From the NCBI GenBank assembly GCA_003353825.1, contig PIVW01000037.1:1-21618 (forward strand): a stretch of DNA of 21,618 nt, in the 5' to 3' direction. Position numbers and translations under genes: made by a program. Below the pieces are notes generated by a model, which worked only from the letters and a program-made list of their open reading frames with translations, was not told where the DNA came from and did no database searches. Numbering within the stretch: the stretch's first letter is position 1; every line of letters begins with the position of its first letter. Positions 1-6,759 of the stretch are shown here, piece after piece. This DNA comes from Chloroflexota bacterium (GTDB lineage: Bacteria > Chloroflexota > Anaerolineae > J102).

Positions 1-723
1 GCGGGCCGTGTTGATGAGGTAGGCCGTGGGCTTCATCAGCGCGAACTCACGAGCGCCGAATTGCCCGTCGTTCCCCCCCTCCCCCTCCTGGAAGCGGTGA
101 TGAAGGCTCACAAAATCGCTTTGTTGCAGAAGGTCGTCGAGTGAACGCCACTGCACACCCAGGCTGTTTTCAGTAGCGCCGTCTAGACGGTTGCGTTGCG
201 TATAGAGTAGCGTCATACCGAAGGCGCGCAGGCGTTCGGCAGTGGCACACCCGATCAGTCCCAACCCTACAATACCCACAGTCTTGCCGTAGAGAACGCC
301 GAAATCCTCCAACCCTATCCAGTTATATGTGTATCGCTGTTGATCTGTGAGGATGGGCTGGCTGCGGTCGGCTAACCACTGCTGGTCTTGTGTTCGTCTG
401 GTAACCGAGAAGAGATGGCGACTAAGAGTCAGAATCAACAGTACGGCCAACTCTGCCACACCCACTAGCGCGGTGTTTGGTAGATCGACAATGGGCACGG
501 AAGTTTGGGCTACGGCAGCCGTTCCCGTATCGAGCCTGACTATCAGGCGCAGGTCATCACCAGCTGTATCTAGCATTGCCTTTGTAATATCCACATTTTC
601 GGTTAAGATAGCAGTGGCGCCGAACGGTTGATTACTCAAACTCCAGCCGTCGCACAACTGGTTACGAATCGCCTCGATCTGCTCGCCGCGGATGGCCTGA
701 TCGGCCAGGAATATGTGCGTCAT
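1..723 (-). CDS. D-2-hydroxyacid dehydrogenase, N-terminal part (runs off window)
   Basis: The reverse strand is open from an ATG at 723 to the window edge, giving 241 residues without a stop. It reads as an NAD-dependent D-isomer-specific 2-hydroxyacid dehydrogenase, which interconverts 2-oxo acids and D-2-hydroxy acids in the cytoplasm. The Rossmann glycine motif GLGLIG is at residues 153-158. The stretch MKPTAYLINTAR ends at the edge, so the catalytic Arg of the N-x-x-R-G motif is the last visible residue; the Glu and His of the active site lie outside. The loop after SLHH (residues 207-222) is Gly/Glu-rich and lacks the usual PLT pattern. It is a diverged paralogue of the gene at 1737-2750, transcribed away from it. 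No good Shine-Dalgarno sequence precedes the ATG, so the start is moderately certain. Confidence 0.85.
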   Translation of the reverse strand, partial: MTHIFLADQAIRGEQIEAIRNQLCDGWSLSNQPFGATAILTENVDITKAMLDTAGDDLRLIVRLDTGTAAVAQTSVPIVDLPNTALVGVAELAVLLILTLSRHLFSVTRRTQDQQWLADRSQPILTDQQRYTYNWIGLEDFGVLYGKTVGIVGLGLIGCATAERLRAFGMTLLYTQRNRLDGATENSLGVQWRSLDDLLQQSDFVSLHHRFQEGEGGNDGQFGAREFALMKPTAYLINTAR

Positions 724-859
724 TGTGAATCTAATATGGCCCCACCATCAGGACATTGACCCCGACGTGATCCTGAAAGATTCCCAGAACTTCTCCTACG
801 CCTTCGTCGATAAAACTGATAGGGCTGATTTGAATACCGACAAATTTATCGTTGGTTAG
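713..859 (+). other. Short unassigned reading frame, possible gene remnant
   Basis: A 48-codon frame starts at ATG 713, inside the divergent dehydrogenase start, and stops at TAG 857-859. From about 749 to 815 its third codon positions are mostly C or G, like the real genes here. The encoded stretch (DPDVILKDSQNF, YAFVDKTD, DKFIVG) looks protein-like. No Shine-Dalgarno sequence is visible before the ATG. It may be the 3' remnant of a displaced gene, a small protein, or chance. I do not recognise a family. Apart from this frame and the operator/promoter at 932-970, the 724-1016 gap shows nothing else. Confidence 0.2.
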
Positions 860-931
860 TAATTTGGACACAGATAGACACGCGTGATGAGTACAAATCG
901 AGAAAAGTCAAGTTCTAAATCACACTACTGA

Positions 932-948
932 CTGTCAACAGTTGACAG
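932..948. promoter_or_regulatory. Palindromic operator, probably for the adjacent GntR regulator
   Basis: CTGTCAACAGTTGACAG is a perfect inverted repeat with 8-nt arms around a central A. It lies 69 bp upstream of the GntR-family regulator gene and contains the -35 hexamer of that gene's best promoter. This placement is typical of an autoregulated FCD-type GntR repressor. A related site (13 of 17 identical) is at 16327-16343. Binding by this regulator is inferred, not shown. Confidence 0.7.
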
Positions 949-970
949 ATAACCGTAATTGATTTATATC
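942..970 (+). promoter_or_regulatory. Sigma70-type promoter of the regulator operon
   Basis: A consensus -35 TTGACA (942-947) is followed after exactly 17 bp by TATATC (965-970). An alternative -10, TATCAT at 967-972, would have a 19-bp spacer. The -35 box lies in the right arm of the 932-948 palindrome, so a bound regulator would block RNA polymerase. Confidence 0.6.
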
Positions 971-1016
971 ATAGGTGTATTGTGTTGTCAATCGCTACTT
1001 CTGTTAGGAAGCATAG

Positions 1017-1721
1017 ATGAATAGTTTGAACATCCCCACTACAAACCCCCGTACTCTCAAACAGAACGTAATCCAGATCCTACGACAATCCATCATCGAT
1101 AGTAGCCTGCCGTCGGGTGCTGAAGTAAACCAAGTACAAATCGCTGAACGCCTTGGGGTGAGTCGCGGCCCGGTGCGGGAGGCCCTGAGCATACTCGAGC
1201 AAGAGGGTCTGGTGCAGAGCACGCCATACAAATCAGTCATCGTAACACCGCTAACCAGACGCTATGTGGATGAGTTGTATTCGGTACGTGTGGTGCTAGA
1301 ATCGCTGGCTCTTGAACGGGCGATCGATCGTCTGCAGCCTGAGAATCTCGAAGAGCTAAATGGAATCGTAGAGATGATGCGAATCGCAGCCAAAGAGCAG
1401 GATTCTGAACGGCTGGCAAAAACCGATCTTGAGTTTCACGAATATATCGTACGATTAGCCGACCACGAACTGGTGCTCAAGATGTGGAAACAGATCGAAG
1501 TGGGTGTGCAACGCTGTGTGCACACACAGCACGAGATATACACATTCTTGGACGAGGTCGTGGGCACCCACCCAACGTTGGTGACCGCAATGGCCGAACG
1601 AGACAAAGCTACGGCAAAACAGATTCTTTACGAGCATATATACGAATCAGCCTCCCATATTGTCGGTCAATGGCCGTCGCCACAGTCCGAGGGGGAGGGG
1701 GAAAATGAGGCGACAAAGTAA
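1017..1721 (+). CDS. GntR-family transcriptional regulator, FadR/FCD subfamily
   Basis: This 234-residue protein is a one-component regulator. The N-terminal winged helix-turn-helix (about residues 10-80) carries the family signature around QIAERLGVSRGPVREAL and then EQEGLV. The C-terminal all-helical FCD effector domain (about 85-215) has the expected metal/ligand set Asp137-x3-His141, His185 and His207; such domains usually bind small carboxylic acids. The start is supported by AGGAAG at 1006-1011, five bases before the ATG. It is first in a tightly spaced operon of 2-oxo/2-hydroxyacid and amino-acid enzymes (15 bp to the next gene). It probably represses itself and the operon through the palindrome at 932-948 and may also control the divergent transporter/peptidase promoters near 16.3 kb. 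The effector is unknown; a hydroxy- or oxo-acid is a guess. Confidence 0.93.
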   Translation: MNSLNIPTTNPRTLKQNVIQILRQSIIDSSLPSGAEVNQVQIAERLGVSRGPVREALSILEQEGLVQSTPYKSVIVTPLTRRYVDELYSVRVVLESLALERAIDRLQPENLEELNGIVEMMRIAAKEQDSERLAKTDLEFHEYIVRLADHELVLKMWKQIEVGVQRCVHTQHEIYTFLDEVVGTHPTLVTAMAERDKATAKQILYEHIYESASHIVGQWPSPQSEGEGENEATK

Positions 1722-1736
1722 AAGGAGACAAAGCCT

Positions 1737-2750
1737 ATGACACGTTTGAATGCAGTATTTGCTGATCCAAAAACAGACGCCGATTTCGAATGGATAAACA
1801 GATTAGAACCAGTCCAGTCTTTACATCTTCTGGCGCCACAAAAGGCTGACGAAGATGCGTTTGTGAGCTTACTTGCCGATGCCGACGTCATCATTGCTCA
1901 AGGGCGCTCGATAACCGCTGAACACATTCGGGTTGCCCCGAATCTCAAGCTGATCCAACGTTATGGCACTCGCCCTGACGGCATCGATCTAGAAGCCGCT
2001 CGTCAGGCGGGTGTGCAAGTGGCGACAATGCCCCTCCTCGGCTGTATTGCTGTAGCCGAGCTGGCTATCACCCTGATTCTAGCCCTGAGCAAGAACCTGA
2101 TCAAAGCACATGAGGCAACTGTCACGGGGGCTTATCGAGATTTGGGCGTTGAGCCGATCAAAACCGAGCAGCGCCGCCACAAGTTTCAGTGGATGAAACT
2201 ACCCGGCCTCTTGGAGGTCTACGGCCATACGCTAGGGGTTATCGGCTTCGGCGAGATCGGAACTGAGACGGCGCGCCGAGCACGCGCGTTGGGTATGCCC
2301 GTCCTCTATAACAAGCGCAAGCGGCTGCCGCCATTGGTCGAGGAGATGGAGCATGTTACTTACGCCGAAAAGGATGATCTGCTGATTCGATCTGATTTCG
2401 TGCTTCTATCCACACCACTGACACCAGAGACGGAGAACATGATCGGCGCAAAGGAACTATCGCTCATGAAGCCCAGCGCCTACCTGGTTAATATCTGTCG
2501 CGGCGGGGTTATCGACGAAGAGGCGCTGGTTGCCGCTCTCAACGATAGGCAAATCGCCGGTGCTGGACTAGATGTTTTTGTCTACGAACCGTTGCCCTAT
2601 GACCATCCCCTTGCGAGTTGCGATAATGTCATCTTGGCGCCCCACATCGGTGGTGGCACAGGTGGCGCTCGCGACCGCCAGATGGGAGATGTTTTGGCAA
2701 ATGTGCAAGCGTTCGCCCAGGGTCGAGATGTGGTAAACCGGGTAGTGTAA
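1737..2750 (+). CDS. D-2-hydroxyacid dehydrogenase (NAD-dependent)
   Basis: A 337-residue cytoplasmic oxidoreductase of the D-isomer-specific 2-hydroxyacid dehydrogenase family, of normal length. Visible signatures are the dinucleotide motif GFGEIG (170-175) and NICRGGVIDEEAL with catalytic Arg255. Further along come GLDVFVYEP with Glu284 and APHIGG with His303, completing the Arg/Glu/His active site. GGAG at 1724-1727, nine bases upstream, fixes the ATG at 1737. It is second in the operon, 15 bp after the regulator and followed closely by the DUF4438 genes. A related but clearly diverged dehydrogenase is encoded divergently at 1-723. Expected reaction: NADH-linked reduction of a 2-oxo acid, or the reverse. 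The substrate (glyoxylate, phosphoglycerate or a longer-chain acid) cannot be assigned from sequence. Confidence 0.92.
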   Translation: MTRLNAVFADPKTDADFEWINRLEPVQSLHLLAPQKADEDAFVSLLADADVIIAQGRSITAEHIRVAPNLKLIQRYGTRPDGIDLEAARQAGVQVATMPLLGCIAVAELAITLILALSKNLIKAHEATVTGAYRDLGVEPIKTEQRRHKFQWMKLPGLLEVYGHTLGVIGFGEIGTETARRARALGMPVLYNKRKRLPPLVEEMEHVTYAEKDDLLIRSDFVLLSTPLTPETENMIGAKELSLMKPSAYLVNICRGGVIDEEALVAALNDRQIAGAGLDVFVYEPLPYDHPLASCDNVILAPHIGGGTGGARDRQMGDVLANVQAFAQGRDVVNRVV

Positions 2751-2765
2751 GGAGAACGTTTGACG

Positions 2766-3623
2766 ATGCTTAAAACCAATGTTGAGGATCTGGTCGTGAT
2801 GGCAGTAACTGGCCATATAAGCGCGCCAACCCTCACCCGCTCCCCCTACCGACCAAATACTGAAGGCACAGGCACTGTACTGATCGGCATGTCTGGAATC
2901 GTTTATAACGCCCGCGTGGGAGATCCTGCCTACGGCTGGTCGGGTGACCACGTAGAACCGGGAGTTAGCATCGCCCATCCCGACTACGATATCGATCACG
3001 CCATGCACTATCTTACATGCATCGGTAACGAGGCTGTAGTAGTTGATGGCCTGGCATCGGGCGCCCAAGGTATCGTCACAGGTGAGCATGCCCGCCTGTT
3101 GGTCGATTTCTCTTCTGATACACTTGACCTGCTGGCGGTGGGGGACACGATCCTGTTAAAAACGCATGGACGAGGTATGAAGCTACTTGATTTTCCCGGC
3201 GTATTGATCAAGAAAGCCGCTCCCAATCTGATCCAGAAGTGGGGGCTGCAATCTTCTGGTGACGGGCGAATTCAGGTTCCTGTCGTGGCCAAAATCCCGG
3301 CCCATATTATGGGCAGTGGTGCAGAGCTAACACCAGAATTCGTAGATCAGGATTTGATGACCGGTGATCGTGCTGCCCTGGCGGAGTTGGGCATTGATCA
3401 GTTGCGCCTCGGCGACCTGGTAGCGGTGATGGATACCGACCATCGTTATGGACGTGGCTTCAAACCTGGCGGCGTAACTATTGGCCTTATCATGCATGGC
3501 GATTCGGTGATGACTGGCCATGGCCCCGGCTGTCAGGATCTGCTAGTTTGCGCCAACGGAGAGATCGAACCTGTGATTGATCCTGGCGCTAACATTGCTA
3601 ACATCCTGGATATCCGATCATGA
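2766..3623 (+). CDS. DUF4438 family protein, copy A
   Basis: A 285-residue protein I recognise as the DUF4438 family (Thermotoga TM1086-like), which has no established biochemical role that I know of. No signal peptide or membrane segment is seen. It carries clusters of potential ligand residues: GDHVEPGVSI (Asp61, His62, Glu64), DTDHRYG (Asp223, Asp225, His226), MHGDS (His244, Asp246) and GHGPG (His252). The paralogue immediately downstream lacks most of these. A TTG at 2760 would sit five bases after GGAG (2751-2754). I prefer the ATG at 2766 because the paralogue begins with the matching MLxTN. It follows the dehydrogenase by 15 bp and precedes copy B by 58 bp, so the pair may form one complex. 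The family call is from memory of conserved motifs; the function is unknown. Confidence 0.8.
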   Translation: MLKTNVEDLVVMAVTGHISAPTLTRSPYRPNTEGTGTVLIGMSGIVYNARVGDPAYGWSGDHVEPGVSIAHPDYDIDHAMHYLTCIGNEAVVVDGLASGAQGIVTGEHARLLVDFSSDTLDLLAVGDTILLKTHGRGMKLLDFPGVLIKKAAPNLIQKWGLQSSGDGRIQVPVVAKIPAHIMGSGAELTPEFVDQDLMTGDRAALAELGIDQLRLGDLVAVMDTDHRYGRGFKPGGVTIGLIMHGDSVMTGHGPGCQDLLVCANGEIEPVIDPGANIANILDIRS

Positions 3624-3681
3624 CTCAAACTGTCTGGTTTGGGCGACCAATCCTACCATCCCACAGCCAAATTCGAATATC

Positions 3682-4557
3682 ATGCTAAACACAAACCTCT
3701 CTTCTCTTGTAAAAATCTCCGTGGCCGGCGAAATTGCCAACCCGGCGATGCCCGGGCTACCAGCCAGCCCCTACCTGGTCTCTGCCGAGGGCGAGCCTAT
3801 GGTCGTTCCTGCTTTCGGCGGCCTGGTCTATAACGTTCGTGTTGGCGATCGGGCTACCGGATGGGCCGCAGAACTGATCCAGCCAGGTGTCTCCATCAAA
3901 AATCGCGATGTTAACGCCAATACCGCATTGGGCGTCTATTCCTGTCTGGGCAACAAGGCTCGCGTTGTAAGCGGCAGAGTGGTCGGCGCAACAGGGACGG
4001 TTATCGGCAAAAGCGGGCGTTTCGCCGAGCATGTGATCTGTGATTTTGGGCAGGAAGACATCGAATTGATGGCTCCTGGTGACCGGGTGCAGGTACAAGC
4101 ATATGGCATTGGTCTCAAACTGGACGGCTTTCCAGATATAGAATTCAAGAGCTGTTCTCCCACTTTGTTGGAGGCGCTCAATCCCGACGTCAGCGGCAGC
4201 GGCAAACTGGTTGTGCCGGTAAAAGGTGTTGTTCCCAGCGTTTTGGCAGGTGCAGGCGCCGGACTGGGCAGTGAGGCAGGAGCCCTGAATCTCCAGACCT
4301 CTGATCCAAAGCTATTGGCCGAGAATGGCCTTGGTGAGTTGCGCTTCGGCGATATCGTGGCCGTCTCCGACTGGGACAGCCGCTACGGGCATGGCTATCT
4401 GCGAGGCGCCATCATTGTCGGTATCGTATGCCAGGGCAGCAGCTTTCGCAGCGGATACGGCCCCGGGATAGCAGTGATCATGACCAGTAAATCGGGCATG
4501 ATAGAGCCGGTGATCGCGCCTAATGCTAACATTGCCGATCTACTCGAGATGAGGTGA
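3682..4557 (+). CDS. DUF4438 family protein, copy B (diverged paralogue)
   Basis: A 291-residue paralogue of the preceding protein, aligning along its whole length from MLNTN to the shared IEPVI and ANIA motifs near the C-terminus. An in-frame start at 3577 exists but would overlap copy A; homology points to the ATG at 3682, although no Shine-Dalgarno sequence is obvious. Compared with copy A, the polar clusters are lost. GDHVEP becomes AELIQP (63-68), DTDHRYG becomes DWDSRYG (230-236), HGDS becomes QGSS (251-254) and GHGPG becomes GYGPG (258-262). If those residues form an active or metal site, copy B is probably non-catalytic or acts on something else. The stop at 4555-4557 is 3 bp before the SDR start, so translation is likely coupled. 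Confidence 0.8.
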   Translation: MLNTNLSSLVKISVAGEIANPAMPGLPASPYLVSAEGEPMVVPAFGGLVYNVRVGDRATGWAAELIQPGVSIKNRDVNANTALGVYSCLGNKARVVSGRVVGATGTVIGKSGRFAEHVICDFGQEDIELMAPGDRVQVQAYGIGLKLDGFPDIEFKSCSPTLLEALNPDVSGSGKLVVPVKGVVPSVLAGAGAGLGSEAGALNLQTSDPKLLAENGLGELRFGDIVAVSDWDSRYGHGYLRGAIIVGIVCQGSSFRSGYGPGIAVIMTSKSGMIEPVIAPNANIADLLEMR

Positions 4558-4560
4558 TGC

Positions 4561-5412
4561 ATGGAGCAGACGCTGACTGGCAAAGTGGCATTGGTCACAG
4601 GCGCAGGTCGCGGTTTGGGTTTCGGCATCGCTCGCGGTCTGGCCCAGGCCGGCGCTTACGTTTGCATCACCGATATCGTTGAGGATGAGTTGAGCCAGGC
4701 CGCTCAAGAGATCGCTGACGACGGCGGAGAGGTGCTGCCTATCGTAGCCGATGTCGGCATCTACAAGCAGATGGAGTCGGTGGTCGAACGTGTTGTGGCG
4801 CAATGGGATCGGCTGGACGCGCTGGTCAACAACGCAGGGCGCATCCACTTTGTTTCTTTCACCGAAACGTCCCCCGCCCTATGGCAGAATACCATCGACG
4901 TGAATCTCACCGGTGTCTACAATGGCGTCAAGGCGGTCTGGGAACAGATGATTCGGCAAGGCGGCGGTCATTGCGTGACTATCGCCAGTGGGGCCAGCGT
5001 GCGCGGCTTTGTAGATGAGGTATCTTATTGCGCGGCCAAGCATGGCATAGAAGGCTTTACCAAAGCCCTGGCCATGGAGGGGGAGCCCTTCAACATCGCC
5101 GTCAACACGATGGGCCCAGGCAAACTCATCAAACCAACTGGTTTCACCCGGGCGAAAGCAGCAGCCTTATCCCCAGAAGAGAAAGCCGCGTGGGTCGACC
5201 CACTGACGCTGGCGCCGGCATTCGTCTGGCTATTCAGTCAGGTGCCCGGACGCTTCAGCGGCCAACGTTTCGACGCCGGTCCCGTAGCCGACGCCGTCTT
5301 GGCTGAAGGCTACAACTTTGAATTTACACCAGAGAAAGTTACGCTCTATATTGACGAATTTGTAGAACGATTGAATCAACGCAAGTCCTGGACGACCCTG
5401 CCCGGGAAATAG
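4561..5412 (+). CDS. Short-chain dehydrogenase/reductase (SDR)
   Basis: A 283-residue classical SDR, an NAD(P)-dependent alcohol/ketone oxidoreductase of the cytoplasm. The cofactor motif TGAGRGLG spans residues 13-20. Asp38 at the end of the second strand favours NAD(H) over NADP(H). NNAG is at 90-93, Asn115 is in place, and the catalytic Ser143, Tyr156-x3-Lys160 are all present. GAGGTGA (4551-4557) precedes the ATG and overlaps the end of the DUF4438 copy B gene, a sign of translational coupling. The C-terminus (about 245-283) is longer than in minimal SDRs and carries a charged tail. The substrate is unknown; a hydroxy-acid or polyol-derived ketone would fit the operon. Confidence 0.93.
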   Translation: MEQTLTGKVALVTGAGRGLGFGIARGLAQAGAYVCITDIVEDELSQAAQEIADDGGEVLPIVADVGIYKQMESVVERVVAQWDRLDALVNNAGRIHFVSFTETSPALWQNTIDVNLTGVYNGVKAVWEQMIRQGGGHCVTIASGASVRGFVDEVSYCAAKHGIEGFTKALAMEGEPFNIAVNTMGPGKLIKPTGFTRAKAAALSPEEKAAWVDPLTLAPAFVWLFSQVPGRFSGQRFDAGPVADAVLAEGYNFEFTPEKVTLYIDEFVERLNQRKSWTTLPGK

Positions 5413-5429
5413 TTAGGAGAAAGGAACAA

Positions 5430-5888
5430 ATGAACGTAACACTGATCAAACATATGACGTTCGCCGTACGCGATGTAGAGAAATCGTTGGATGCTTACAA
5501 ACGCCTGTTGGGCGCGCCGGCAGACACCGAGGTCAAGACTTTTGCCAAGAGTCGCAACAAGGCTGCCATTTTCGAACTGGGCGGCATCGAGTACCAGATC
5601 ACAGAATCGATGGATCCTGACGGACGCTTTGCCTCTTGGATCGATCAGCGTGGCCACGAGGGATTGCATCACATCTGCTTTGCAGTCGAGGATATTGACG
5701 CGGCCCTGGCCGAAGCTCAAGCAAACGGCGCCACCTTGAAGGAGTGTTTTGCCTGCAAGGTCACCGGCAGTCACGTACACCCCGAAGGCTGGGTGGCCTT
5801 TCTAGATGACGAAGTGAGTGGCATAGAGATCGAGTACATGCAGGTGTACAAAGAGGGCGAAGGTGTTGACAGGCCTGAGGGTGTGTGA
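5430..5888 (+). CDS. VOC-superfamily protein, methylmalonyl-CoA epimerase-like
   Basis: A 152-residue glyoxalase/VOC fold protein made of two beta-alpha-beta-beta-beta modules. The probable metal ligands match the methylmalonyl-CoA epimerase pattern His/Gln/His/Glu: His8 (KHMTFAV), Gln56 (IEYQITE), His80 or His81 (GLHHICF) and Glu135 (IEIEYMQ). Such enzymes epimerise or isomerise acids next to a carbonyl using a divalent metal. AGGAG at 5415-5419 precedes the ATG, which lies 17 bp after the SDR stop. No methylmalonyl-CoA mutase or carboxylase is nearby, so true methylmalonyl-CoA epimerase activity is doubtful. An epimerase or lyase acting on the pathway's own 2-oxo or 2-hydroxy acid is more plausible. 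Specificity is unassigned. Confidence 0.85.
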   Translation: MNVTLIKHMTFAVRDVEKSLDAYKRLLGAPADTEVKTFAKSRNKAAIFELGGIEYQITESMDPDGRFASWIDQRGHEGLHHICFAVEDIDAALAEAQANGATLKECFACKVTGSHVHPEGWVAFLDDEVSGIEIEYMQVYKEGEGVDRPEGV

Positions 5889-5922
5889 TACATCTCATAC
5901 GACAAACTGGAGAGTTAAAGTT

Positions 5923-6759
5923 ATGACAACAACATTTTTGGGTCAACGCGTTTCAGGACGAGCGAAGAAATTGGTCGAGGCGTCTTCCATTTTGGGGGAT
6001 GATGCCATTGAGCTGACCAGTAGAGTTGGGGCCGGATTGACGTCGGAATGGGTGCGACGGGGGACCACCGAGGCCATGGATCGCCACCAATGTGATCATT
6101 ACACCCGGCGGCCTGGTCTTGCCGCCCTCTGCCAACGAGTTGCCGAGCTTCTGCTAGAACACGGCATCGATGTCAATCCAGATAGCGGTGTGCTCATTAC
6201 CGGCAGTGTTCAAGAAGCCCGATTTGTTGCCCTGCGCTCGTTGGCCGTGGGCAAAACCGTTTTCGTGCCCCAGCCATCACCGGTGACATACAATGCCGGC
6301 GCTGATTTTGCCGGCGCCACAATTCAGACGATCGATCTGGATAAGCCGCTTCCCGCTGCTTCCGGTGACTTGCTGATCGTGCCAAATCCCAATCCTATGA
6401 CTGGGCATCTACTAGAACAAGCCACGCTCGACCGTTTGGCGGCCTGGGCAGTGGATATCGATTTGACGGTAGTTGCCGACGAGACTCAGGCGCCGACACT
6501 GGCGCCTGAGTCTGCATTTTCTTCTATTGCCGTCTTGCCCGATATGGCCTCCAGAACGGTTGTTCTCGGGAGCTATGCCGCCCCAGGCCTGGCAGCCTGG
6601 CAGGTGAGCTGGATCGCCGGCCCCACAGCTTTGGTGACGACCGTGCGCGACGTGAAGCAGGCCATGACGATATGTACACCCGCACCCAGCCAATATGCAG
6701 CACTGGCCAGCTTTGATAATCCTAGCGAACAATTACTGCAGGGGAGAGATAAGCGATGA
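5923..6759 (+). CDS. Degenerate aminotransferase homologue lacking the PLP lysine
   Basis: A 278-residue protein homologous to the first two thirds of the aminotransferase encoded directly downstream. Shared landmarks are HYTRRPGLAAL, DSGVLITG, NPNPMTG, VVADE (Asp186) and SQYAALA. Where the intact enzyme has VSKTYAMTGWRIGY, this protein has SYAAPGLAAWQVSW: the Schiff-base lysine is Ala (about 219), the phosphate-binding Arg is Gln227, and the active-site Tyr is Gln189. The C-terminal domain with the substrate-carboxylate Arg is absent. It is therefore unlikely to transaminate. The frame is intact and has a good GGAGAG (5909-5914) before ATG 5923, so it does not look like a decaying pseudogene. 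Its stop overlaps the next start (ATGA at 6756-6759). A non-catalytic partner subunit is the leading inference. Confidence 0.85.
   Translation: MTTTFLGQRVSGRAKKLVEASSILGDDAIELTSRVGAGLTSEWVRRGTTEAMDRHQCDHYTRRPGLAALCQRVAELLLEHGIDVNPDSGVLITGSVQEARFVALRSLAVGKTVFVPQPSPVTYNAGADFAGATIQTIDLDKPLPAASGDLLIVPNPNPMTGHLLEQATLDRLAAWAVDIDLTVVADETQAPTLAPESAFSSIAVLPDMASRTVVLGSYAAPGLAAWQVSWIAGPTALVTTVRDVKQAMTICTPAPSQYAALASFDNPSEQLLQGRDKR

Noticed and set aside
2568..3089. A 173-codon reverse-strand frame across the dehydrogenase/DUF4438 junction
   Set aside because: It lies opposite two well-supported genes and shows no family motif, so it is an antisense shadow.
3577..3681. An N-terminal extension of DUF4438 copy B starting inside copy A
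   Set aside because: The paralogue starts with the matching MLxTN, and the extension would overlap the upstream gene by 47 bases with no related sequence.
5865..5872. An exact GTTGACAG half-site, as in the operator, within the end of the VOC gene
   Set aside because: It is a single 8-base half-site inside coding sequence with no second arm and no -10 at the right spacing.
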